Assembly (NCBI GenBank): GCA_031283515.1
Contig: JAITBS010000133.1
Coordinates: 1 to 8,933 of the forward strand
DNA: 8,933 nt
Source: Planctomycetaceae bacterium
Lineage (GTDB): Bacteria > Planctomycetota > Planctomycetia > Pirellulales > Thermoguttaceae
Direction of reading: 5' to 3'
Notes under the pieces: generated by a model
What the model was told of the DNA's origin: nothing
Seen by the model: only the letters and a program-made list of their open reading frames with translations
Database searches by the model: none
Position numbers and translations under genes: made by a program
Shown here: piece after piece, positions 1-5,178 of the stretch
Layout: every line of letters begins with the position of its first letter
How positions within the stretch are numbered: position 1 is the stretch's first letter

Positions 1-94
1 GTTAGTACATCAATGCGGTTTATCGGGTTGGTTGGGGAGCGATCCCATTCTGTGTTGTTTATTTTGCTTGAAAATTAGGGGGATTTGATTTGTT
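1..94. other. Window edge, unassigned sequence
   Basis: No gene can be assigned here. One plus-strand frame is open from base 1 to a TAG at 76-78 and could be the last 25 codons of a gene that starts outside the window. A second frame, open from base 6 to a TGA, encodes a hydrophobic stretch, but a TAG at 3-5 precedes it. The two readings conflict and neither has a recognisable motif. Confidence 0.2.
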
Positions 95-169
95 GTAATC
101 TATCAGTGGAATCTTCGCCAATTTGTTTACCAATGGACTCCAAAGGTAGTCAACGTTTCGCCGAAGCAT
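59..169 (-). CDS. Possible 36-residue small ORF inside the inverted-repeat arm
   Basis: On the minus strand an ATG at 169 opens a 36-codon frame ending in TAA at 59-61. The product would start MLRRNVDYLWSPLVNK and end NPPNFQAK; it has no signal peptide, membrane segment or known motif. The frame lies largely within the left arm of the inverted repeat (95-183), and the matching sequence in the other two repeat copies does not keep this frame throughout. It may therefore be a chance opening in repeat DNA. No ribosome binding site is visible; the upstream sequence is the heptamer repeat. Confidence 0.15.
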   Translation of the reverse strand: MLRRNVDYLWSPLVNKLAKIPLIDYNKSNPPNFQAK

Positions 170-172
170 TTT

Positions 173-200
173 AAACAATAAACAATAAACAATAAACAAT
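173..200. repeat. Heptamer tandem repeat, AAACAAT x 4
   Basis: Four perfect, uninterrupted copies of the 7-base unit AAACAAT occupy these 28 bases. They sit directly before the GC-rich core at 201. The tract resembles the short tandemly repeated heptamers known from intergenic DNA of cyanobacteria and some other bacteria; that comparison is by type only. Related sequence (GTTTATTGTATTG) recurs in inverse orientation near 267 and 839. Confidence 0.9.
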
Positions 201-396
201 ACGGCGTACTCGCCGGCTTGCCCCTGTTGACGGACGGAAATGAAAAAACAACCGTTGCGACCGTAGGTTTATTGTATTGTATTATTTAAAACCTTTCGGC
301 GAAAAGTCGCCTACCTGTTAGTTGCCAACCTGTTAATTGCCAATCTGTTAATTGCCAACTGTAAACAAATTCAAAAATATTCCACTGATAGATTAC
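201..396 (+). repeat. Dispersed repeat, copy A
   Basis: This block is repeated directly at 747-949. The first 55 bases (201-255) match 747-801 at all but one position. After a copy-specific stretch, homology resumes at GACCGT and continues through GTTTATTGTATTG, GCCTACCTGTTAGTTGCC and the TCCACTGATAGATTAC end. Copy A has three 15-base units where copy B has two. The block contains the hairpin CGGCG-TACT-CGCCG and a short ATG-AAA-AAA-CAA-CCG run at 240 that ends in TAG at 264. Confidence 0.85.
315..359 (+). repeat. 15-bp tandem repeat, 3 copies
   Basis: Three head-to-tail units of 15 bases lie here: CTGTTAGTTGCCAAC, CTGTTAATTGCCAAT and CTGTTAATTGCCAAC. The corresponding place in copy B (883-912) has two units. 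The length is a multiple of three, so copy-number change leaves any reading frame intact. In the plus frame the units read L-L-V/I-A-N. Confidence 0.9.
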
Positions 397-398
397 GG

Positions 399-650
399 TT
401 CTACAAAGACTCTGTAGTGTTCTACAAAGACTCCGTAGTGTTCTACAAAGACTCTGTAGTGTTCTACAAAGACTCCGTAGTGTTCTACAAAGACTCCGTA
501 GTGTTCTACAAAGACTCCGTAGTATTCTACAAAGACTCTGTAGTGTTCTACAAAGACTCCGTCGTGTTCTACAAAGACTCTGTAGTGCCCTACAAAAGTT
601 CCATAGAACTCTACAAAAACCTTGCCGAATTTCACAAAAAGATTCAAGGT
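399..650 (+). repeat. 21-bp tandem repeat (VNTR): 9 near-identical plus 3 decayed copies
   Basis: Nine units of 21 bases, consensus TTCTACAAAGACTCYGTAGTG, run from 399 to 587. They are followed in exact 21-base phase by three diverged units (588-608, 609-629, 630-650). Across each unit junction GTAG-TGTT-CTAC forms a short hairpin. Among the nine units the only differences are TCT/TCC, one GTG to GTA and one GTA to GTC. Read in the plus frame 399, 402, ... as F-Y-K-D-S-V-V, all three changes are silent. That frame is open from 267 to the TGA ending at 686, but has no ATG, GTG or TTG before 417. Two minus-strand frames are also open, as expected for a repeat lacking stops, and would change amino acids at the same sites. 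Whether it is translated is unknown. Confidence 0.93.
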
Positions 651-695
651 TGGCTAAGACCGACCAACCTTTCAGCGAAAGGCTGAGTAGCTCAG
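646..695 (+). other. Three consecutive small hairpins
   Basis: Three perfect inverted repeats sit side by side just after the 21-bp array: AAGGTTGG (646-653) with CCAACCTT (664-671), CTTTC (669-673) with GAAAG (677-681), and CTGAG (683-687) with CTCAG (691-695). The first two overlap by three bases, so they compete. No T-run follows, so this does not look like an ordinary terminator. It may belong to a structured transcript or simply be part of the repeat island. Confidence 0.5.
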
Positions 696-746
696 TAGTC
701 TGATTTTGTGGAACTTGCGGACAAGGTTTGCGAACCCACAGTTGCA

Positions 747-949
747 ACGGCGTACTCGCCGACTTGCCCCTGTTGACGGACGGAAATGAAAAAACAACCG
801 TGTACAACACAATACTAAGCCCAACTGTTGTGACCGTGTGTTTATTGTATTGTTCGCAACACTTCGGAGAAAGTCCGCCTACCTGTTAGTTGCCAACCTT
901 GTAATTGCCAACTGTAAACAGATTCAAAAATACTCCACTGATAGATTAC
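747..949 (+). repeat. Dispersed repeat, copy B
   Basis: This is a direct copy of 201-396. The 55 bases at 747-801 differ from copy A at a single position. A copy-specific insert then contains ACAACA and TGTTGT, which can pair, before homology resumes at GACCGT (832-837) and runs to TCCACTGATAGATTAC (934-949). Copy B lacks a left inverted arm, lacks the 21-bp array and has one fewer 15-base unit. It ends 17 bases before the last base of ftsK. A GTG at 838 opens a frame whose residues match copy A (YLLVANLVIANCKQIQKYS in B), but that frame then runs into sequence antisense to ftsK. Confidence 0.85.
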
Positions 950-965
950 AAAAATTCTATCCTTA

Positions 966-3434
966 TCAAATGCTATCAAATGTATCGTCTTCAAAATCAT
1001 TCTCAAACGTTTCGTCCGGTTCCGGATCCGGTTCCTGATATCGGGAACGATAATATAATTCGTTGGATGTTTCCGGCGGGGTATGTCGTAATAACGGACT
1101 TGTTTTTTTGGGGATTGGTAAGGCGTTTTTGGAAGTTCCGGTTAATCGTTTCCGTTTCCAATCCCCAAGCGTCATAATCACTTCACGCGGTTTTGAACCA
1201 TTGTAAGCTCCAACAATACCGTCTTCCGCCATAAATTCGATCATTCGCGCCGCACGACCATATCCAACACTAAAACGACGCTGAAGCAACGACAAAGAAC
1301 CACGACCTTGTTGAATAATAAATTCAACCGCTTGTTGATATAACTCATCACGTTGAATCTTTTCATCCTCGCCATCAAAATCAGAGGAAACCGCAGCCGC
1401 AGAATCGTCCGCGTCAATATCAATATCAACAAGTTCTTCAATAAAATCAGGATTATCTGTTCCAATTAACTCAATAATAGATTCAATCTCCGTATCGCTC
1501 ACATAAGTTCCCTGACCACGAAATAGTTGACTTGTCCCCGGTTGCAGAAAAAGCATGTCGCCGTTGCCAAGTAACCGCTCTGCTCCAATTCGGTCTAAAA
1601 CAACTAAACTATCGGTTCGTGTTGCCACTCCAAACGCAATTCTTGCCGGTAAATTCGATTTGATAAGACCCGTAACAATATCAACAGTTGGTTTTTGTGT
1701 TGCCAAAACAAGATGGATTCCCACTGCCCGACTCTTTTGGGCAAGACGAATAATATGCGTTTCAACTTCTTTTGCCGCCATCATCATCAAGTCAGCCATT
1801 TCATCGGCAATAATCACAAGATACGGCATCGATTTCGGAATCTCTTCCCATTCTTCTTCGGGAACATCAATCATTTTCATACGGTTACGTAATTCGTCTT
1901 CCGTAAGTTTGTTGTACTCGCTGATCTGACGAACTCCGGCAGAAGCCAGTAATTGATAACGCTCTTCCATCTTCTCAACCGCCCACGCCAAAATAGCTTC
2001 CGCTCTCCGCATATCCGTAACTACCGGATGTATCAAATGAGGAATCGTTTTATAAGGACTCAACTCCACCATTTTCGGATCAATCATTAACATCCGAACC
2101 TGTTCAGGACTCCGTGTCATAAGTATCGAAACAATAATCGAATTAAGACAAACACTTTTTCCGGTTCCGGTTCGCCCCGCAATCAAAAGATGAGGTAACT
2201 TTGTTAAATCAACAACCATCGGTTGACCGGAAACATCTTTGCCAAGATAAATCGGAATATTGTTTTTTTCATGGGCGTCAGGGCATAATTCCATCACCTC
2301 ACGAATCCGCACTGTTTGCCGGTGTTCGTTCGGCAGTTCAACTCCAACAGTGTTTTTACCCGGTATCGGCGCAACAATCCGAACACTCGGAACTTTCATC
2401 GCAATTGCTAAATCATCTGAAAGCCGTTGAATGGAATTGAGCCGAAGTCCCTTCGCTAATTTCAACTCAAATTGCGAAATAACCGGTCCCGTCTGAATAT
2501 CCACAACCTGAACCTGAGTCTTAAAATCCGCAAACGCCTTTTCAAGCATTACCGCTTGCTGGTGAACTGTTTCAAGATATTCTTCCTGGTCAAACGGCTC
2601 CGATAATGTTAATAAATCTGTCGTCGGAAATTGATATGTTTTCGGCTCTTCGACCGGAAATAAATCATCATCGCTATTATCATTATCGACGGTATCACCA
2701 ACAAAAGTGTTCGCCACAGTAACCGTATTATCGGTGGGGATTATTTCAGACGGTTTCGCCGACAGTTTCCGGTTACGGGCAAGATCGATTCGTGAAACAG
2801 CAGGGAGCCGCATCACAACTCCATAACGGTTTTCATCGGTAACCGAGGCATTTCTTTCGTCTTTTTGCTCAATTGGAATGTTAGAAGTTTTACTTTGGAA
2901 ATGGAACAAGAAACGGATAACTTGCAGCAATATCCGATCACCGGAAAGAATCACTCCACTAATGACAAGGCTACTCAAAAAAGCAATACTGCCGAAAATC
3001 GTAACAATACTTCCCAATAACATGGTAGTAATCATTCCAAGATAACCGCCTGGTCCGATAATTGGACCAGGATAATACGGTATTTTTTTACCGACCAAAG
3101 CGAATAATCCTGATAAACCAATTAAAACAAGAATAAGTCCGGTTGTTCGAAGCAAAATTTGATCGAAACATTGACCTTTTAACAATCGAACAGCTCCGAT
3201 TCCAAGCGGCAGAAAAAGATAAAACGCCGCAATTCCAAACAGATTCAGGAAAAACGATGCCAGATAAGCCCCCAAAGGACCACAAAAATTATAAACCGTT
3301 TCCGGTTGAGGAAAAACCCGCGAATCCGGAGGATCGGCAGAAGAATAACTCAAAAAACTGATCATCGAAAAAATGAACAGTATCAAAAAAATCACCCCAA
3401 TAAATTTTAATCTGAAGGGTTTCATAGAAAACAT
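966..3434 (-). CDS. ftsK: DNA translocase FtsK/SpoIIIE
   Basis: This encodes an FtsK/SpoIIIE-family DNA motor, which is anchored at the division septum and pumps chromosomal DNA during segregation. Counting from the ATG at 3434 (822 residues), the N-terminal part has about four membrane segments (roughly 7-30, 54-80, 97-115 and 130-165). A charged linker of about 100 residues follows. The motor domain has Walker A GRTGTGKS at 420-427, Walker B LVIIADE ending at D544/E545, and the family signature ATQKPTVDIVTGLIKSNLPA. A winged-helix gamma domain (about 697-754), which in the family reads polar DNA motifs, comes next. An acidic, proline-containing tail of about 65 residues extends beyond it. 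The length is close to SpoIIIE (787) and far below E. coli FtsK (1329), because the linker is short. The start is uncertain: a TTG at 3452 and an ATG at 3425 are in frame, and none has a clear ribosome binding site. It is transcribed away from its nearest upstream neighbour, apparently alone. The family assignment is secure. Confidence 0.97.
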   Translation of the reverse strand: MFSMKPFRLKFIGVIFLILFIFSMISFLSYSSADPPDSRVFPQPETVYNFCGPLGAYLASFFLNLFGIAAFYLFLPLGIGAVRLLKGQCFDQILLRTTGLILVLIGLSGLFALVGKKIPYYPGPIIGPGGYLGMITTMLLGSIVTIFGSIAFLSSLVISGVILSGDRILLQVIRFLFHFQSKTSNIPIEQKDERNASVTDENRYGVVMRLPAVSRIDLARNRKLSAKPSEIIPTDNTVTVANTFVGDTVDNDNSDDDLFPVEEPKTYQFPTTDLLTLSEPFDQEEYLETVHQQAVMLEKAFADFKTQVQVVDIQTGPVISQFELKLAKGLRLNSIQRLSDDLAIAMKVPSVRIVAPIPGKNTVGVELPNEHRQTVRIREVMELCPDAHEKNNIPIYLGKDVSGQPMVVDLTKLPHLLIAGRTGTGKSVCLNSIIVSILMTRSPEQVRMLMIDPKMVELSPYKTIPHLIHPVVTDMRRAEAILAWAVEKMEERYQLLASAGVRQISEYNKLTEDELRNRMKMIDVPEEEWEEIPKSMPYLVIIADEMADLMMMAAKEVETHIIRLAQKSRAVGIHLVLATQKPTVDIVTGLIKSNLPARIAFGVATRTDSLVVLDRIGAERLLGNGDMLFLQPGTSQLFRGQGTYVSDTEIESIIELIGTDNPDFIEELVDIDIDADDSAAAVSSDFDGEDEKIQRDELYQQAVEFIIQQGRGSLSLLQRRFSVGYGRAARMIEFMAEDGIVGAYNGSKPREVIMTLGDWKRKRLTGTSKNALPIPKKTSPLLRHTPPETSNELYYRSRYQEPDPEPDETFENDFEDDTFDSI

Positions 3435-3524
3435 TTTTTGAAAAACAATCAATCGTATCTCGTTAAATCGGTTCCATTAGAAAAAATGATTGAAAATTCC
3501 AAAACGTATTGCGAAACCGAAAGA

Positions 3525-3549
3525 ATCGTTTTATTCCTGAAAAAACGAT
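3525..3549. other. Hairpin upstream of ftsK
   Basis: ATCGTTTT (3525-3532) and AAAACGAT (3542-3549) form a perfect 8-bp stem with a 9-base loop. It lies about 90 bases before the ftsK start and about 115 bases before the plus-strand small ORF, in the spacer between the two divergent genes. No T-run follows on either strand, so a terminator is unlikely. An operator or leader structure is possible but unproven. Confidence 0.3.
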
Positions 3550-3665
3550 GTTGTATTTCAATAGGGAACTTCTAAAAACCAATCTTGTTTTTAGTTGACA
3601 TTATATTATCTTTTAATTTTTTTCGCCGGTTTTTCTATGAGATTCACCTTTGGCTTGGGATTCTC

Positions 3666-3869
3666 ATGATATATTACAAATTATTGGAAACACTCTGTAC
3701 CATCCGCATTCAAGTTACCAATACCGAGAAACACCCCATCATCAACCGTGTTCCTGAACTGCGAGAAGAACTCCAACAACTTTTTCAACTCGCCAACATC
3801 CCCAGCCCCGAAATTCTCCAAGCCGGAAAATCAACTACTCCGAACCAGAAAAAACTAAAAAAACTGTGA
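3666..3869 (+). CDS. Hypothetical protein, 67 residues
   Basis: I do not recognise this protein. The frame from ATG 3666 gives 67 residues and ends in TGA at 3867-3869, only 5 bases before a strong terminator hairpin, which supports a real transcript. The product is soluble and charged. It has a short amphipathic helix candidate (about residues 29-41, VPELREELQQLFQ), then LANIPSPEILQAGK and a lysine-rich end (KKLKKL). There is no signal peptide or membrane segment from this start. A TTG at 3585 would add 27 residues, including a hydrophobic, aromatic stretch, but the ATG is preferred. No ribosome binding site is obvious. It could also be the surviving end of a longer, decayed gene. Confidence 0.5.
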   Translation: MIYYKLLETLCTIRIQVTNTEKHPIINRVPELREELQQLFQLANIPSPEILQAGKSTTPNQKKLKKL

Positions 3870-3874
3870 ACAAT

Positions 3875-3911
3875 AAAAAAAGCGGAAAACTTTCGCTTTC
3901 CGCTTTTTTTT
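3875..3911. terminator. Bidirectional rho-independent terminator
   Basis: Seven A, GCGG and AAA (3875-3888) pair with TTT, CCGC and seven T (3897-3910) to give a 14-bp stem with an 8-base loop. There is an eight-T run on the plus strand (3904-3911) and a seven-T run on the minus strand. It lies between two convergent genes, the plus-strand 67-residue ORF ending at 3869 and the minus-strand RRM gene ending at 3943. It can serve both. Confidence 0.9.
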
Positions 3912-3942
3912 GAAATCGTGGAACAAAACCAATTAATTTGGT

Positions 3943-4275
3943 TTAGTATTGTCGTTCACGTTCTCCTCGGTAACGTCCGCCGCCACCACCGCCGCCAAAA
4001 CCACCACCACCGTGTCGTGATGGACCTTTGGGGCGTGTTTCACGGGCTTCATTCACTTTCAAGGTTCGGTCGCCAACATTTTGCCCATCAAGAGCCTGAA
4101 TTGCGGCGTTTGCTTGATCATTGTCCAACATCTCGACGAAACCGAAACCTTTGGAACGACCCGTTTCTCGATCTTTAATAATATCGACCCTATTAACGGT
4201 GCCGTATTTTTCGAATTCTTGGCGGATGTCATCCTCTGTAGTTCGGTAAGCAAGATTACCAACGTAAATCTTCAT
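3943..4275 (-). CDS. RNA-binding protein, single RRM with glycine-rich tail
   Basis: This is a 110-residue protein with one RNA recognition motif, which binds single-stranded RNA in the cytoplasm. RNP2 is KIYVGNL at residues 2-8. RNP1 is KGFGFVEM at residues 42-49, with the aromatic residues F44 and F46 that stack on RNA bases. The RRM ends near residue 78. The tail has G89-G92, F93 and G94-G100, followed by RYRGERERQY, an RG-type low-complexity end. This layout matches the small Rbp proteins of cyanobacteria and similar proteins in other bacteria, several of which are cold-induced. The specific role here is not known. The ATG at 4275 is chosen because it places RNP2 at the usual N-terminal position; an in-frame TTG at 4305 would add ten unrelated residues. 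The gene converges on the terminator at 3875-3911. Confidence 0.95.
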   Translation of the reverse strand: MKIYVGNLAYRTTEDDIRQEFEKYGTVNRVDIIKDRETGRSKGFGFVEMLDNDQANAAIQALDGQNVGDRTLKVNEARETRPKGPSRHGGGGFGGGGGGGRYRGERERQY

Positions 4276-4351
4276 TGCAATCAACTTTCTGCCGCCGGAA
4301 ATCAAAAACTATCGGATTCCTTCCCTTTGACGGCGAAAAGAAGAAGCCCAA

Positions 4352-4373
4352 GATACCCAAAAGAGGAGGTATC
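4352..4373 (-). promoter_or_regulatory. Hairpin in the leader of the RRM gene
   Basis: GATACC and GGTATC form a perfect 6-bp stem around a 10-base loop, about 77 bases before the RRM gene start. Read as the transcript, the stem-loop opening carries ACCUCCUCUUUU, which resembles the 3' tail of 16S rRNA rather than a Shine-Dalgarno site. Whether the mRNA includes this segment is not known, as no convincing promoter could be placed. Control of translation or RNA stability is a guess. Confidence 0.25.
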
Positions 4374-4479
4374 ATCCTTTTTACTCAGTAATTTCAGTAG
4401 CTAATGTTTGTAATTCCGGTTTTTAATTTTATTATTCACCGTTTGATATTAATTACTGAAATAGTTCATTATTAAAATC

Positions 4480-4838
4480 TGGAGGCGGCGGGAATTGAAC
4501 CCGCGTCCCGAAACAGTTCCGAATAAGCATCTACGTGTGTATCCGATTTTTTGTTTTTTAATCTGATTAAGCCCTTATCGGCAACGGTCTTGCTCAAACG
4601 ATTCGACAACATTTTTTAATTCCCGCCGTAATCGACATGAACGGAAACGATCCGAAATTACGTCCGAATGTCACACCACTTCGGCAGCAGTATGGATTCG
4701 GGGTTGCCTTTTCTTAGGCAGCCAATGCCAATTTAGGTTCGGCATTTGAATTTAGTAGTCGGCTTTTAACGTGGCCCGCTGACCAACCACGACACGCAAC
4801 TTAAACTTCACTTGCCCGGTCGAACCCGGTTCGCCCCC
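4480..4838 (-). ncRNA. ssrA: tmRNA (transfer-messenger RNA)
   Basis: tmRNA rescues stalled ribosomes in trans-translation together with SmpB, adding a degradation tag to the unfinished protein. The 5' end GGGGGCG (4838-4832) pairs with CGCCTCC near the 3' end to make the 7-bp acceptor stem (one G-U pair). It is followed by the conserved GGTTCGAC. The 3' part has a T-arm GCGGG-TTCAATT-CCCGC. The tag reading frame ends LALAA then TAA at 4714-4716. The most likely resume codon is GCC at 4741-4743, giving the tag AEPKLALAA. Frame and end of the tag are certain, while the resume codon is inferred. The 359-base length is normal, and it is a one-piece, non-permuted form. After the discriminator A the genome reads GAT, so the CCA end is not encoded and must be added. 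Confidence 0.96.
4714..4743 (-). other. tmRNA proteolysis-tag reading frame
   Basis: Nine codons, GCC GAA CCT AAA TTG GCA TTG GCT GCC, then TAA, encode AEPKLALAA. The C-terminal LALAA is the usual signal recognised by ClpXP-type proteases. A longer reading that includes upstream codons (L-L-N-S-N before the alanine) cannot be ruled out, but tags normally begin with alanine or glycine. Confidence 0.8.
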
Positions 4839-5178
4839 TCTTTTGGTTTTTTTATTTACTCACTTTCTATCGATCCAACGGATTTCCTACTCACATTACA
4901 CGCTGTTTACTTTTTATTTTATCGCAACAACCAGTCACATATTTGATATAATTGTTCTATGTTATTCAAAATGCGTATGTTTCTGGAATTGAACCCTACC
5001 CGTGTTTTGAAATTATTTTTACGATTCTAGGGAATTTCGTCAATATGTCAAGAGGTTCTTTAAAAGAAAATCACTTTTCTAAATTTTTGACAAAGAATAG
5101 ACTGGTTAAAAAATTAATGACGGATATAATAATTTCTTTAATGTTCTGTCAAAATAATAATTAATTGAGTTTCAATGT
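4839..5178. other. AT-rich spacer between tmRNA and the flippase-like gene
   Basis: This 340-base stretch separates two divergent genes and should hold both promoters. For tmRNA, no -35/-10 pair with good spacing is seen; TTGGAT and TAAATA near 4855-4880 on the minus strand are only 14 bases apart. A 70-codon plus-strand frame beginning with TTG at 4952 has no motif, no ribosome binding site and poor composition, so it is not annotated as a gene. Confidence 0.5.
5125..5130 (+). promoter_or_regulatory. Candidate -10 element for the flippase-like gene
   Basis: A perfect TATAAT lies 48 bases before the ATG at 5179. No matching -35 is found at 16-18 bases. A perfect TTGACA at 5087-5092 is 32 bases upstream, too far to pair with it. 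The -10 assignment is therefore tentative. Confidence 0.3.

Larger units (their letters stand above)
95..396. repeat. Large imperfect inverted repeat around a GC-rich core
   Basis: The left arm (95-183, read on the minus strand) and the right arm (267-396, plus strand) are homologous. Their outer ends share an 18-base perfect match (ATTCCACTGATAGATTAC at 379-396, inverse at 95-112). Inner shared blocks are GTAAACAAATT, CTACCT, TTCGGCGAAA and TTTAAAA, in the same order in both arms. The arms flank a 60-base core that opens with a small perfect hairpin, CGGCG-TACT-CGCCG, at 202-215. The right arm also carries an extra 15-base tandem repeat. The whole could extrude as a cruciform or be two inverted copies of one repeat family. 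No transposase or target-site duplication is visible. Confidence 0.7.

Noticed and set aside
393..647. Minus-strand 84-codon frame with repeated FVEHYGV units
   Set aside because: Same cause as the other minus-strand frame over the array. Differences between units are amino-acid changing, and the ATG start lies in the decayed repeat.
399..650. CRISPR array
   Set aside because: The units are contiguous 21-base tandem repeats with no unique spacers, and no cas gene is in the window.
286..810. Minus-strand 174-codon open frame across the 21-bp repeats
   Set aside because: It is open only because the 21-base unit has no stops in this frame. The unit-to-unit differences change amino acids here (R/Q and T/I), while they are silent in the plus frame, and no start context or motif is present.
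95..949. Insertion sequence
   Set aside because: There is inverted symmetry and duplication but no transposase reading frame and no identifiable target-site duplication; a non-autonomous element remains possible and is covered in the findings.
900..1000. A dif site next to ftsK
   Set aside because: No 28-base sequence resembling the two 11-base XerC/XerD arms of known dif sites was seen by eye; nearness to ftsK alone is not evidence.
1555..1929. Plus-strand 124-codon frame inside ftsK
   Set aside because: It lies antisense to the most conserved part of the FtsK motor domain, so its openness follows from ftsK codon use.
4363..4370. Perfect plus-strand Shine-Dalgarno-like GAGGAGGT
   Set aside because: No start codon follows within 4-12 bases; the first ATG is about 35 bases on and opens no useful frame. 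It is the complement of the leader hairpin loop of the RRM gene.
4952..5164. 70-codon plus-strand frame before the flippase-like gene
   Set aside because: TTG start, no ribosome binding site, no motif, and it occupies the only space available for two divergent promoters.
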